Source: Lacipirellula limnantheis (lineage in GTDB: Bacteria > Planctomycetota > Planctomycetia > Pirellulales > Lacipirellulaceae). From it: a stretch of 55,000 bases of DNA. Under the pieces are notes generated by a model. It saw nothing but the letters and a program-made list of their open reading frames with translations, was not told the DNA's origin and searched no databases. This document shows, piece after piece, positions 42,793 to 49,795 of the stretch. The translations under genes were made by a program, and so were the position numbers. Position 1 is the first letter of the stretch. Every line of letters starts with the position of its first letter. The stretch is from contig NZ_CP036339.1 of NCBI RefSeq assembly GCF_007746075.1, forward strand, positions 1,872,885 through 1,927,884. Reading direction: 5' to 3'.

Positions 42793-43602
42793 ATGCCGCA
42801 GTTAAGTCGCATTACGATTTATCCGATCAAGTCGCTCGATGGGTTCACCGTCGAGTCGGCGGAGTTGATGCCGACGGGGCCGATTGTCGGCGATAGGCGG
42901 TGGGCGATCGTCGATCCGATGCGGCAGTTCGTCAACGGCAAGCGGACGGCGGCGGTGCATCCGATTCGAGCGGCGTTTGAGGAGGGCGGGGCGGTGGTGA
43001 CGCTGAGCTGCGAGCGGGGGGAGGCGGGGCGATTTCGTTTGCCGGATGAAGCCAGCGGAGCCGCGGCGTGGTTGAGCGAGGCGATCGGGCGGAAGTGCCT
43101 GCTGATTGAAAACCTGGTTGTCGGCTTTCCGGATGACGCTGACGCGGCGGGGCCGACGCTCGTGAGCACCGCGTCGCTGATGCGAGTGGCGGAATGGTTT
43201 GCGCTCGACCTCGACGAGGTGCGGCGGCGGATGCGGGCGAACCTGGAAATCGATGCTGCGGAGCCGTTCTGGGAAGATCGGCTCGCCGAGACCGACGCCG
43301 GGCCGATCCCGTTTGCCATCGGCAGCGTCCGCTTCCGCGGGCGGACGGCGTGCCAACGTTGCGTGGTGCCGACGCGGGACTCTGCGTCGGGCGATGTCAG
43401 CTCTGGGTTCGCTAAGACGTTTTCGGCGCATCGGCAAGCGGAATTGCCGAGCTGGGCGCCGACGGCGGCGTTCAATCACTTCTATCGGCTCACGCTAAAC
43501 ACGTCACTCGATCCGGCGGCGGAGGGGCCGCGACAAATTCGCGTCGGCGATGAATTGCGGATCGATGTAGCGCTTTCAGCCCCCGGCTCCGCCGGGGGGT
43601 AG
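42793..43602 (+). CDS. MOSC domain protein
   Basis: 269 residues from the ATG at 42793. The N-terminal beta barrel (YPIKSLDGFTVESAELMPTGPIVGDRRWAI) is the MOSC_N domain; the MOSC domain follows with RANLEIDAAEPFWEDRL and the conserved Cys in FRGRTACQRCVVPTRDSASG, which binds the molybdenum-cofactor sulfur in mARC and MoCo sulfurase relatives. No Fe-S or reductase domain is attached. The last residues SAPGSAGG and the stop codon are encoded by REP-like copy 3, so the natural C-terminus has been replaced or extended. A role in N-hydroxylated compound reduction is possible. Confidence 0.9.
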   Translation: MPQLSRITIYPIKSLDGFTVESAELMPTGPIVGDRRWAIVDPMRQFVNGKRTAAVHPIRAAFEEGGAVVTLSCERGEAGRFRLPDEASGAAAWLSEAIGRKCLLIENLVVGFPDDADAAGPTLVSTASLMRVAEWFALDLDEVRRRMRANLEIDAAEPFWEDRLAETDAGPIPFAIGSVRFRGRTACQRCVVPTRDSASGDVSSGFAKTFSAHRQAELPSWAPTAAFNHFYRLTLNTSLDPAAEGPRQIRVGDELRIDVALSAPGSAGG

Positions 43603-43665
43603 CGTTACGCAGGACTGAGTCTGCTGGTATGGTGACCGACCCCCTGGCGGAGCCAGGGGCTGAAA
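43574..43665. repeat. REP-like element, copy 3 (best preserved)
   Basis: 92 bases with terminal TTTCA and TGAAA. The first stem is CAGCCCCCGGCTCCGCCGGGG and the second is CCCCCTGGCGGAGCCAGGGG. The first 29 bases lie within the MOSC reading frame and give its TAG stop. Confidence 0.9.
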
Positions 43666-43682
43666 AATAAAACGCACTTGCT

Positions 43683-44300
43683 TTACGGCTTCGTGAAAAA
43701 GACGTGGAGCGAGCGGGCGCCGTGGGCGCCGATGACGAGGGCTTGCTCGATGTCGGCTGTTTTCGACGGGCCCGACATGAACGTTCCCCAGGTGGTTTCG
43801 CCGAAAGGGCTGTAGCCGTCCGCCGAAAGCTGCAGCCCGGCATAGGCTTCGTGCATGTTGCTGACGATGCGGTCGTACGGCACGACGAGAATGACGTGCT
43901 GCGAGAGGAAGTAGGCGACGCGCTGGCGGACGCGAGCGGCGTTGACCCAGACGGCGGCGTTTTCGGCGACGGCGAGTTCGCCGGGGAGGATCGCGAGGTC
44001 GACTGACGCGAGGGCGTGCGGATCGTCGATCGCAGCGATATCGACGTTGCCGGCCGCGGCCTCAGAAATCACTGAGCAAATCTGTTTGGCGCCGATGGCG
44101 GCGATGACGCGGTCGATTTCTTCGCGGAGTTGCGGTTCGCCCGTGACGATGCGGCCCGCGCCGCCGACGCCGCGAAGGACATCGAAGAATTGGGCGTGCG
44201 GATCGTCGTAGCGCGTCCACTGGCGGTCGAGCGACGGCAGCGGCGCATCGGCCGGCAGCGAGCGGCGGACTTCGCGGAGGATGTGATCGCGGGAGGACAT
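43683..44300 (-). CDS. lutC: Lactate utilization protein C (LUD domain)
   Basis: 205 residues from the ATG at 44300; ATG codons at 44330 and 44363 are alternatives but the added residues come from a repeat. The LUD fold is seen in AAVWVNAARVRQRVAYFLSQHVILVV and the end MSGPSKTADIEQALVIGAHGARSLHVFFT, the typical LutC close with GPSxTADIE. LutC acts with LutA and LutB in L-lactate oxidation to pyruvate. It is last in the lutABC order on this strand. The 87-base gap to lutB holds a palindromic repeat. Confidence 0.92.
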   Translation of the reverse strand: MSSRDHILREVRRSLPADAPLPSLDRQWTRYDDPHAQFFDVLRGVGGAGRIVTGEPQLREEIDRVIAAIGAKQICSVISEAAAGNVDIAAIDDPHALASVDLAILPGELAVAENAAVWVNAARVRQRVAYFLSQHVILVVPYDRIVSNMHEAYAGLQLSADGYSPFGETTWGTFMSGPSKTADIEQALVIGAHGARSLHVFFTKP

Positions 44301-44335
44301 CGATTGAGTGGAAGGTTTGAGCTGTGTCATGCTAA

Positions 44336-44398
44336 GCGAATCGAAGAATCTGGAAGCTCGCAAACGGCTCCAGATCCTTCGCTGCGCTCAGGATGACG
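44336..44398. repeat. Palindromic repeat at the lutB 3' end (TCCTTCGCT...GGATGAC type)
   Basis: CGAAGAATCTGGA and TCCAGATCCTTCG (44342-44354 and 44369-44381) form inverted arms, with GCTGCGCTCAGGATGAC continuing into lutB. The last residues and TGA stop of lutB come from this repeat. It is related to the repeat at 3826-3893. Confidence 0.65.
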
Positions 44399-45779
44399 AT
44401 GGCTTGTCATCTCGCGATTGACGGGAATGCCACTGGCGGAAGGTTTCTTTCGGCGGCAGCGGCATTTCGCGCTGGCGGCCCCAAGGGTTGAAGCGGTTGT
44501 AGACCAGCCAGCGCGGCGCCCAGCGCAGTGCGGCGCGTCCGACGCCGCCGGCGACGTTATAGAGCAGCGGCCGACTCAGCACCGCGCCTGCAAAGTGCAT
44601 GAGGCGGCGCTTCGACGGTTTGAGCAGGCCCAGCTCGGCGATGCGCTGACGCCACGTCAGCAGCTGATTGGGCAGGTCGATCTTCACGGGGCAGACGTCG
44701 GCGCACGACCCGCAGAGCGTGCACGCGAACGGCAGGCTGCGGTGCGTTGCCGGATCCCGCGACGGGTTGACGATTGAGCCGATCGGCCCGGCGACGGAGA
44801 CGCCGTAGCTGTGGCCGCCGCTACGGCGGTAGACGGGGCAGGTGTTGAGGCAGGCGCCGCAGCGGATGCAGCGGAGCGAGTTTCGGAACTCTTCGCTAGC
44901 CAGAAGTGTTGTACGGCCATTGTCGACTAGCACAATATGGAGTTCGCACCCGGGGCGCGGGCCATGGTAGTGGGTGCTGTAGGCAGTGATCGGTTGGCCG
45001 GTGGCGGAGCGAGCGAGCAGGCGAAGAAAGACGGCCATGTCGTCGAGCCGCGGGACGAGCTTTTCGATTCCCATCGAGGCGATGTGGATCGGCGGCAGCG
45101 ACGTGCCGAGATCGGAGTTGCCTTCGTTCGTACAGACAACGAAGCCGCCCGTTTCGGCGATGCCAAAATTGACGCCGGTGAGACCGGCCTCGGCGGCGAG
45201 GAACTTTTCGCGAAGGCGATGGCGGGCGGCCTCGGTGAGGTAGGCCGGGTCGGTGGCCCCCTTGGCGGTGCCAAGTTCGCGATGAAAGAGCTCGCCGACG
45301 TCTTCCTTTTTGATGTGGATGGCCGGCAGCACGATATGGCTGGGATGCTCGTGCCGCAGTTGGACGATCCATTCGCCGAGATCTGTGTCGGTGACCTCGA
45401 TGCCGTGCTGTTCGAGGAACGGATTCAGGCCGCACTCTTCGGTGAGCATTGACTTGCTCTTCACCATGCGGCGAACGCGACGCTCCTGAAGCAGTCTCAG
45501 AATGATGGCGTTGTGCTCGGCGGCGTCGCGGGCCCAATGGACGACGGCGCCGAGGCGGGTGGCGTTGCGTTCGAACTGCTCGAGGTAATCGCCGAGATGA
45601 GCGACGGTGTGCTGCTTGATCTGAGCGGCCAGCTCGCGCAGCTCTTCCCATTCGGCGAGACCGTGGGCGCACTTGTCGCGCTTGGCGCGGATGAACCAGA
45701 GGGCCTGATCATGCCAGTGCGCGTGGGCGTCGTCGGCGACGAAGGCGTTGGCGGCGGCTGGGTGGTCTTGGGTTGGCAT
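44388..45779 (-). CDS. lutB: Lactate utilization protein B (LUD domain plus two 4Fe-4S sites)
   Basis: 463 residues from the ATG at 45779. The LUD domain includes KSKSMLTEECGLNPFLEQHGIEVTDTDLGEWIVQL and GVNFGIAETGGFVVCTNEGN, both diagnostic of LutB. Two ferredoxin-type motifs follow: CIRCGACLNTCPVY and CTLCGSCADVCPVK. It transfers electrons between the lactate site and the LutA haem-free Fe-S partner. The C-terminal KPSSS residues and stop fall in a repeat, so this end is not ancestral. Start choice is supported by length agreement with the family. Confidence 0.95.
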   Translation of the reverse strand: MPTQDHPAAANAFVADDAHAHWHDQALWFIRAKRDKCAHGLAEWEELRELAAQIKQHTVAHLGDYLEQFERNATRLGAVVHWARDAAEHNAIILRLLQERRVRRMVKSKSMLTEECGLNPFLEQHGIEVTDTDLGEWIVQLRHEHPSHIVLPAIHIKKEDVGELFHRELGTAKGATDPAYLTEAARHRLREKFLAAEAGLTGVNFGIAETGGFVVCTNEGNSDLGTSLPPIHIASMGIEKLVPRLDDMAVFLRLLARSATGQPITAYSTHYHGPRPGCELHIVLVDNGRTTLLASEEFRNSLRCIRCGACLNTCPVYRRSGGHSYGVSVAGPIGSIVNPSRDPATHRSLPFACTLCGSCADVCPVKIDLPNQLLTWRQRIAELGLLKPSKRRLMHFAGAVLSRPLLYNVAGGVGRAALRWAPRWLVYNRFNPWGRQREMPLPPKETFRQWHSRQSRDDKPSSS

Positions 45780-45828
45780 TCAACTGAATTCCAGGCGATG
45801 CACTGGAGAACTGCAACGTTCAAAACTT

Positions 45829-46001
45829 AACCGCCAAGGACGCCAAGGGCAGCAATTGCAATGTCAGAACCGCAGATGAATGTGAATGCACGCAAATAGA
45901 ATGATCTTGAGACGCCATCTTTCTTGTTTATCTGCGTGCATCAGCGGTTCCTCTTCTTGAATTCCGTGGCGCTCTTGGCGTCTTTGGCGTCCTTGGCGGT
46001 T
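45829..46001. repeat. Nested inverted repeat between lutA and lutB
   Basis: Outer arms AACCGCCAAGGACGCCAAG (45829-45847) and CTTTGGCGTCCTTGGCGGTT (45982-46001) enclose an inner pair (GAACCGCAGATGAATG near 45868 and TCAGCGGTTCC near 45941). The same family lies between the two devC genes. It separates lutA from lutB by about 240 bases, more than a normal operon gap. Confidence 0.8.
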
Positions 46002-46022
46002 CATATGGAATTACCTTGTTGT

Positions 46023-46784
46023 TCAGTCGGAAATCGTCAGGCCAAGGGCTTCGGCGAGGAGTTCGGCGACGTGGAGGACGCGCAAGGGGCGGCGTTCGCG
46101 GCGGATGAGGCCATCAAGGTGCATCAGGCAGGACATATCGCCGGCGGCGAGGACCTCGGCGCCGGCGCGCTCGTGATCGGCGATGCGATCGCGGCCCATC
46201 ATGCACGACACCCCTTCCTCATCGACGGCGAAGGAGCCGCCGAAGCCGCAGCATTCGTCGGGGCGCTCGAGTCGCGCGAATTCGACGCCTTCGAGGTTTG
46301 CCAGGAGCCGCTGCACCTTATTGAAGGGCGCAACATTCAGTTCGCTGTCGCTGCCGAGCCGCAGTTCGCGCAAGCCGTGGCAACTTTGATGGAGGCCGAC
46401 GCGACGCGGAAACTGGCCGCGCGGCGGCTCGATCTGCAACACGTCGGTGAGGAACTCGCACAGCTCGAAGGTCTTAGCTTGCACCTGGGCACGCGCGGCC
46501 TCGTCCGCGACGAGGCCCTGGTAATGATGACGCACCATGGCAACGCAACTGCCGCTGGGCGCCACGACGTAATCATAGGGGCGAAACGTGGCAACGAAGC
46601 GCTCGGCGGCGGGGCGCGCGTCGGCGACGCAGCCGGCGTTCGCCATGGGTTGGCCGCAGCAGATTTGAGCGGCGGGGAACTCGACGTCTCCGGCGTGGAA
46701 GTGCTCCAGCAACCGCAGCGTCGCGATTCCGACGCGGGGGTAGAACTGGTCGATGTAGCAGGGGATGAAGAGGCCGACTCGCAT
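46023..46784 (-). CDS. lutA: Lactate utilization protein A (two CCG domains)
   Basis: 253 residues from the ATG at 46784; a GTG three codons earlier is possible. Each half has a cysteine-rich CCG motif: FPAAQICCGQPMANAG in the first and RPDECCGFGGSFAV in the second, with GLFIPCYIDQFYP and GLHQSCHGLRELRLG supplying further Cys. This is the heterodisulfide-reductase-D-like LutA/GlcF-type fold. It starts the lutA-lutB-lutC order on the minus strand. It lacks a membrane anchor. Confidence 0.95.
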   Translation of the reverse strand: MRVGLFIPCYIDQFYPRVGIATLRLLEHFHAGDVEFPAAQICCGQPMANAGCVADARPAAERFVATFRPYDYVVAPSGSCVAMVRHHYQGLVADEAARAQVQAKTFELCEFLTDVLQIEPPRGQFPRRVGLHQSCHGLRELRLGSDSELNVAPFNKVQRLLANLEGVEFARLERPDECCGFGGSFAVDEEGVSCMMGRDRIADHERAGAEVLAAGDMSCLMHLDGLIRRERRPLRVLHVAELLAEALGLTISD

Positions 46785-46866
46785 TTCGCACACTATAGGT
46801 GAGCGGGTGGGCGGGGGCGAGACGCTAAGCCGCGAGCGGCCGGGAAAGGTATCGGCTGCAAGTTGA

Positions 46867-47073
46867 TTACTTTTTCTTCTTCTCGATCTTTGCCGGCTTG
46901 CAGAGCTTCGACTTCTTGTCGGCAGTGGCGCGACACGCCTTGCACTTGTACTTGCCGGGATGGTCCCACTCGTTCGGTTTGTCTTCGAGGCAACCCACGG
47001 CGGAACTCGGCGGCGGACAGGAGGGTAAAGCGCCGTCGCCCGGGTTGGCGCATTGCGGCGGCGGTGGCGGCAA
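46867..47073 (-). CDS. Small Cys- and Lys-rich protein
   Basis: 68 residues if initiated at the TTG at 47073; no ATG exists in frame. Six Cys are present (CANPGDGALPSC, GCLED, YKCKACRATADKKSKLC) with one CxxC pair, then a lysine tail (KIEKKKK). TATAAT is present on the minus strand at 47083-47078, so transcription could begin almost at the TTG and give a leaderless message. It resembles small planctomycete Cys-rich proteins but I do not know its function. The reading is plausible because composition differs from the shadow frames, yet the start is uncertain. Confidence 0.5.
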   Translation of the reverse strand: MPPPPPQCANPGDGALPSCPPPSSAVGCLEDKPNEWDHPGKYKCKACRATADKKSKLCKPAKIEKKKK

Positions 47074-47128
47074 CTTGATTATACCCCGTTTAGGCGTGCG
47101 GGCGCCGAGTAGTGCTGGCCGAATAAGA

Positions 47129-47668
47129 CTACTTCAACGCAGGCTCAGACGCGCCGGCAACCAGGATTTTTGCCTCTATGTCGGGGGGAGGAGGAATCTG
47201 GGCGCCGGGCTCGATCGCTGCGGACTTGGCCTTCGACTCGCACTTGGCGCAGAGATCTTCGACGACCCATTTGTAGCTGGGCACTTTCTTCGTATCGATG
47301 CGCTGCATCAGCTTCTTCTTGGTGAAAATGTTAGCGCAGCTGCTGGGAATCCATTCCCGCCAGATGAAGCGATGCGGCGTCGCCACGGGATCGCCTTCTT
47401 TCGTTTTCTTGCCGCAGTCGTCGCAGACGAGGTCGCATTGCTTGCAGCAGGGTTTGCTGGGGCCGGGAACGCAGAAATCTTCGCATTTGACGCCCCAACA
47501 GATGACGTCGACTTTCTTTTCCTCGCAAACCAGGCGGCAGACCTTTTGGCACGAGTCGTGGCGTCCGCAGAGCGCGCAGCAGAGCTCGCCGGCCTGCGCC
47601 GTGGCTAACGCGGCGCTGAAGGAGACGGCGACGAGAAGGGTTGAAAGCAGCGAAGTGCGACGGCTCAT
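47129..47668 (-). CDS. Exported Cys-rich protein
   Basis: 179 residues. A signal peptide ends near residue 26 (ATAQAGE). The next 65 residues hold 16 Cys, many in CxxC or CC pairs (ELCCALCGRHDSCQKVCRLVC, CCKQCDLVCDDCGKK), which suggests structural disulfides or metal sites. The rest is WREWIPSSCANIFTKKKLMQRI and a CAKC pair before a Pro-rich tail. It is probably periplasmic or surface-exposed. It stands 62 bases after the porin gene on the same strand and may be co-transcribed. The family appears planctomycete-specific, from memory of similar sequences. Confidence 0.75.
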   Translation of the reverse strand: MSRRTSLLSTLLVAVSFSAALATAQAGELCCALCGRHDSCQKVCRLVCEEKKVDVICWGVKCEDFCVPGPSKPCCKQCDLVCDDCGKKTKEGDPVATPHRFIWREWIPSSCANIFTKKKLMQRIDTKKVPSYKWVVEDLCAKCESKAKSAAIEPGAQIPPPPDIEAKILVAGASEPALK

Positions 47669-47730
47669 GTGGCCCTCGAAACTTAGAAAGTGGTCAACGA
47701 TTGAGGAAACTGGCCTGTTCGTTCACGCGT

Positions 47731-49278
47731 CTAGAAATTGAAATCGAAACGCAGGCCAATAATATCTGCGGTCTGCGGCCCGTAGGGGGTAGTGCCGAAG
47801 CGCGTGATAGGATGAATCCACTCGAGCTCGGTGCGGACGCGATCGGACCAATACCAGTTGAGGCCGAAGGTGAAGTCGTTGTATTGGCCGCTGTCAAGTT
47901 GGGTGAGGGTGAGGTTCGACCAGCGTCCCTTAAGTTCCCAGGCCCCGGGACCGAAGCCGCCGGGGACGAGGAAGAAGTTGGAGAAGGGGACAACGCGACC
48001 AAATTGCGCGCCGTGCTGGCCGTAGCGCTCGTAAACGCGATTTTCGCCAGTGAGGAAGTAGCTGAAGTAAACGTAGGCGCCGGAAATTGTGGCGTCGTCG
48101 TCATTGATGCGATCGACGCTGGAAAGGAACATTTCGCTCTGGACCGAGAGCGGTCCCCAGACCGTCGCCAACTCGATGTTGCCGGTGGTGTAGGAACGGG
48201 CCGGAAAATTGCCGGTATCGATCAGGAATGGGCCTTCGTGAATCTGCGGGCGGGCGCGGAAGCGGGCGAGCTGATCTTGGTCGTGCGTGTAGAGAACGCC
48301 CGCTCCGGTGTGGACGAGATAGCGACCGTTGGAAGGCTCGTCGTAGTAGGGCAAGTAAGTGATGCGATTGCTAATGCGTTGCCCTTGATTGTTGTCGATG
48401 CGCTCTTTGAGCGCTTCGCTAAGACTGTCGATGAAGATTCCCGTGGTGTACGTGAAGTCCTTGGCGTCGTTTACGGCGTAAACGGCCATCCCTAGTTCAC
48501 GATCAGCCGAGAAGATGCCCTGGGTGGGAATCGAGCGCTCAAGAAAGAGGTTGTTCGTATCGTTGGTGACCTGTTCTAGGCTGAACGGCACGAAGAAGTT
48601 GCCGATGCGCCACCGATCGATGACTGGAATCTCGTTCATCGACAGGTAGGCGTCTCTGATGGTCGTCACCGGCGTGGTGACAGTGTCTTCAGCCTCGGGC
48701 TCGGTTTCGACTTGAAGGCGAAAATCGTAGATGCCGTAGCCGACGCCATCGGCGATCAGCCGCACGCGACGGAATTCGAAGTAGTTGAAGGCGGGGACGG
48801 GGGGATTCTCGACATTGGCCCAGTTGATGCTGTCGATCTGCACTTGGCCGCCAAGCTTGACGGCCCACTTGTCGCCCGAGAGATCAGTCCACTTGCCCCG
48901 ACCGTCGTTCTCGTCGAATTCCTTCTTCAGATCGGCGTTGACGTCAGGCTTTTTGGGAGTAGCAGCCTTTTCCAAAGCCTCCAATCGTCCCAGGATGCTC
49001 TTCAGATCGGCGTCGACCGGCGTCGGCATATCGTACGGCTGCGTTGAGAACTCCTCGTCCATCACTTCAGCCGGAGGCGGCAGAGGCGTCAGCGTCGGTT
49101 CGTCGTCAGCGTCTTCGCTCGCTTGGGCTAACCGCAATGATGAGGGGCCGGCCAATGGCTCGTCGGCCGTCGCACTGTTCGCCGAGCCCCAAGCCGCTAG
49201 CAGAACGAATACCCAGACGCACGAGAGCGCAGCCTGCCGGCACGCTAAGTACGAACGCCACGTGGTTAGTCTGACCAT
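47731..49278 (-). CDS. OprO/OprP-type outer-membrane porin
   Basis: 515 residues from the ATG at 49278. A signal peptide covers about 1-38 (cleavage near ATADE). A proline-rich and a short coiled-coil region (ADLKSILGRLEALEKA) precede the barrel; such coiled coils link porins to the wall or trimerise them. The barrel has GGQVQIDSINW, FEFRRVRLIADG, YDFRLQVE, FVPFSLEQ and ends LRFDFNF with terminal Phe, as in the phosphate-selective porin family. The name does not prove phosphate specificity. Its gene leads a pair with the Cys-rich exported protein. Confidence 0.9.
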   Translation of the reverse strand: MVRLTTWRSYLACRQAALSCVWVFVLLAAWGSANSATADEPLAGPSSLRLAQASEDADDEPTLTPLPPPAEVMDEEFSTQPYDMPTPVDADLKSILGRLEALEKAATPKKPDVNADLKKEFDENDGRGKWTDLSGDKWAVKLGGQVQIDSINWANVENPPVPAFNYFEFRRVRLIADGVGYGIYDFRLQVETEPEAEDTVTTPVTTIRDAYLSMNEIPVIDRWRIGNFFVPFSLEQVTNDTNNLFLERSIPTQGIFSADRELGMAVYAVNDAKDFTYTTGIFIDSLSEALKERIDNNQGQRISNRITYLPYYDEPSNGRYLVHTGAGVLYTHDQDQLARFRARPQIHEGPFLIDTGNFPARSYTTGNIELATVWGPLSVQSEMFLSSVDRINDDDATISGAYVYFSYFLTGENRVYERYGQHGAQFGRVVPFSNFFLVPGGFGPGAWELKGRWSNLTLTQLDSGQYNDFTFGLNWYWSDRVRTELEWIHPITRFGTTPYGPQTADIIGLRFDFNF

Positions 49279-49795
49279 GCGTTGGCCGAATCAGGGGAGA
49301 TGAGAGCAGTGAATGCCCACGCACCTCTGGTTTTCCAGCCGGCGTCGTGATGAGAAAAGCGATGCTGGCGCCGTCAGGCAACCCGCATATTTCCTAGTAT
49401 CGGAAAAGTCAGCGCATCCCCACTATCAATTCTCAGTTCAGACGGTTGCTTTGACTAAACTTCCGGTGCGACGACCTCCACGGATGCGGGAATGGAGCCA
49501 AGGCGAGCTGGTCCGGCAATCTCGGAAGAGGGTTGAGGTTGGCGCGCCGGCGGCGCGATGCGTTTTCGCGAATCAGCGATTACTGATCCGGCCGGCGCCG
49601 AAATGAGCAGTTCCAGCCCGCGTTTGGCGCATTCGTCAGCGCGCAAGGCCCGTCCGGCGGTTTGCTTGCTGGGCGAACCGACCACGACTTCGCAGTTCTG
49701 AGCCATTCAGGCAGTCGAACGCTTGACTTTCCGCCAACCGGGGGCTGAGATGGAGCAGCCTACTCACCATTGATTTCGCATCTTGTGGCACGCTA
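49279..49795. other. Divergent intergenic region between porin and protease genes
   Basis: About 517 bases. It should contain the promoters of both genes. An 83-codon minus-strand frame (49455-49706) is open but shows no family resemblance and overlaps another frame, so it is not called. No repeat was found. Confidence 0.5.

Noticed and set aside
49455..49706. 83-codon minus-strand ORF in the porin-protease gap
   Set aside because: Open and with an ATG, but no Shine-Dalgarno site, no family and an overlapping frame on the other strand.
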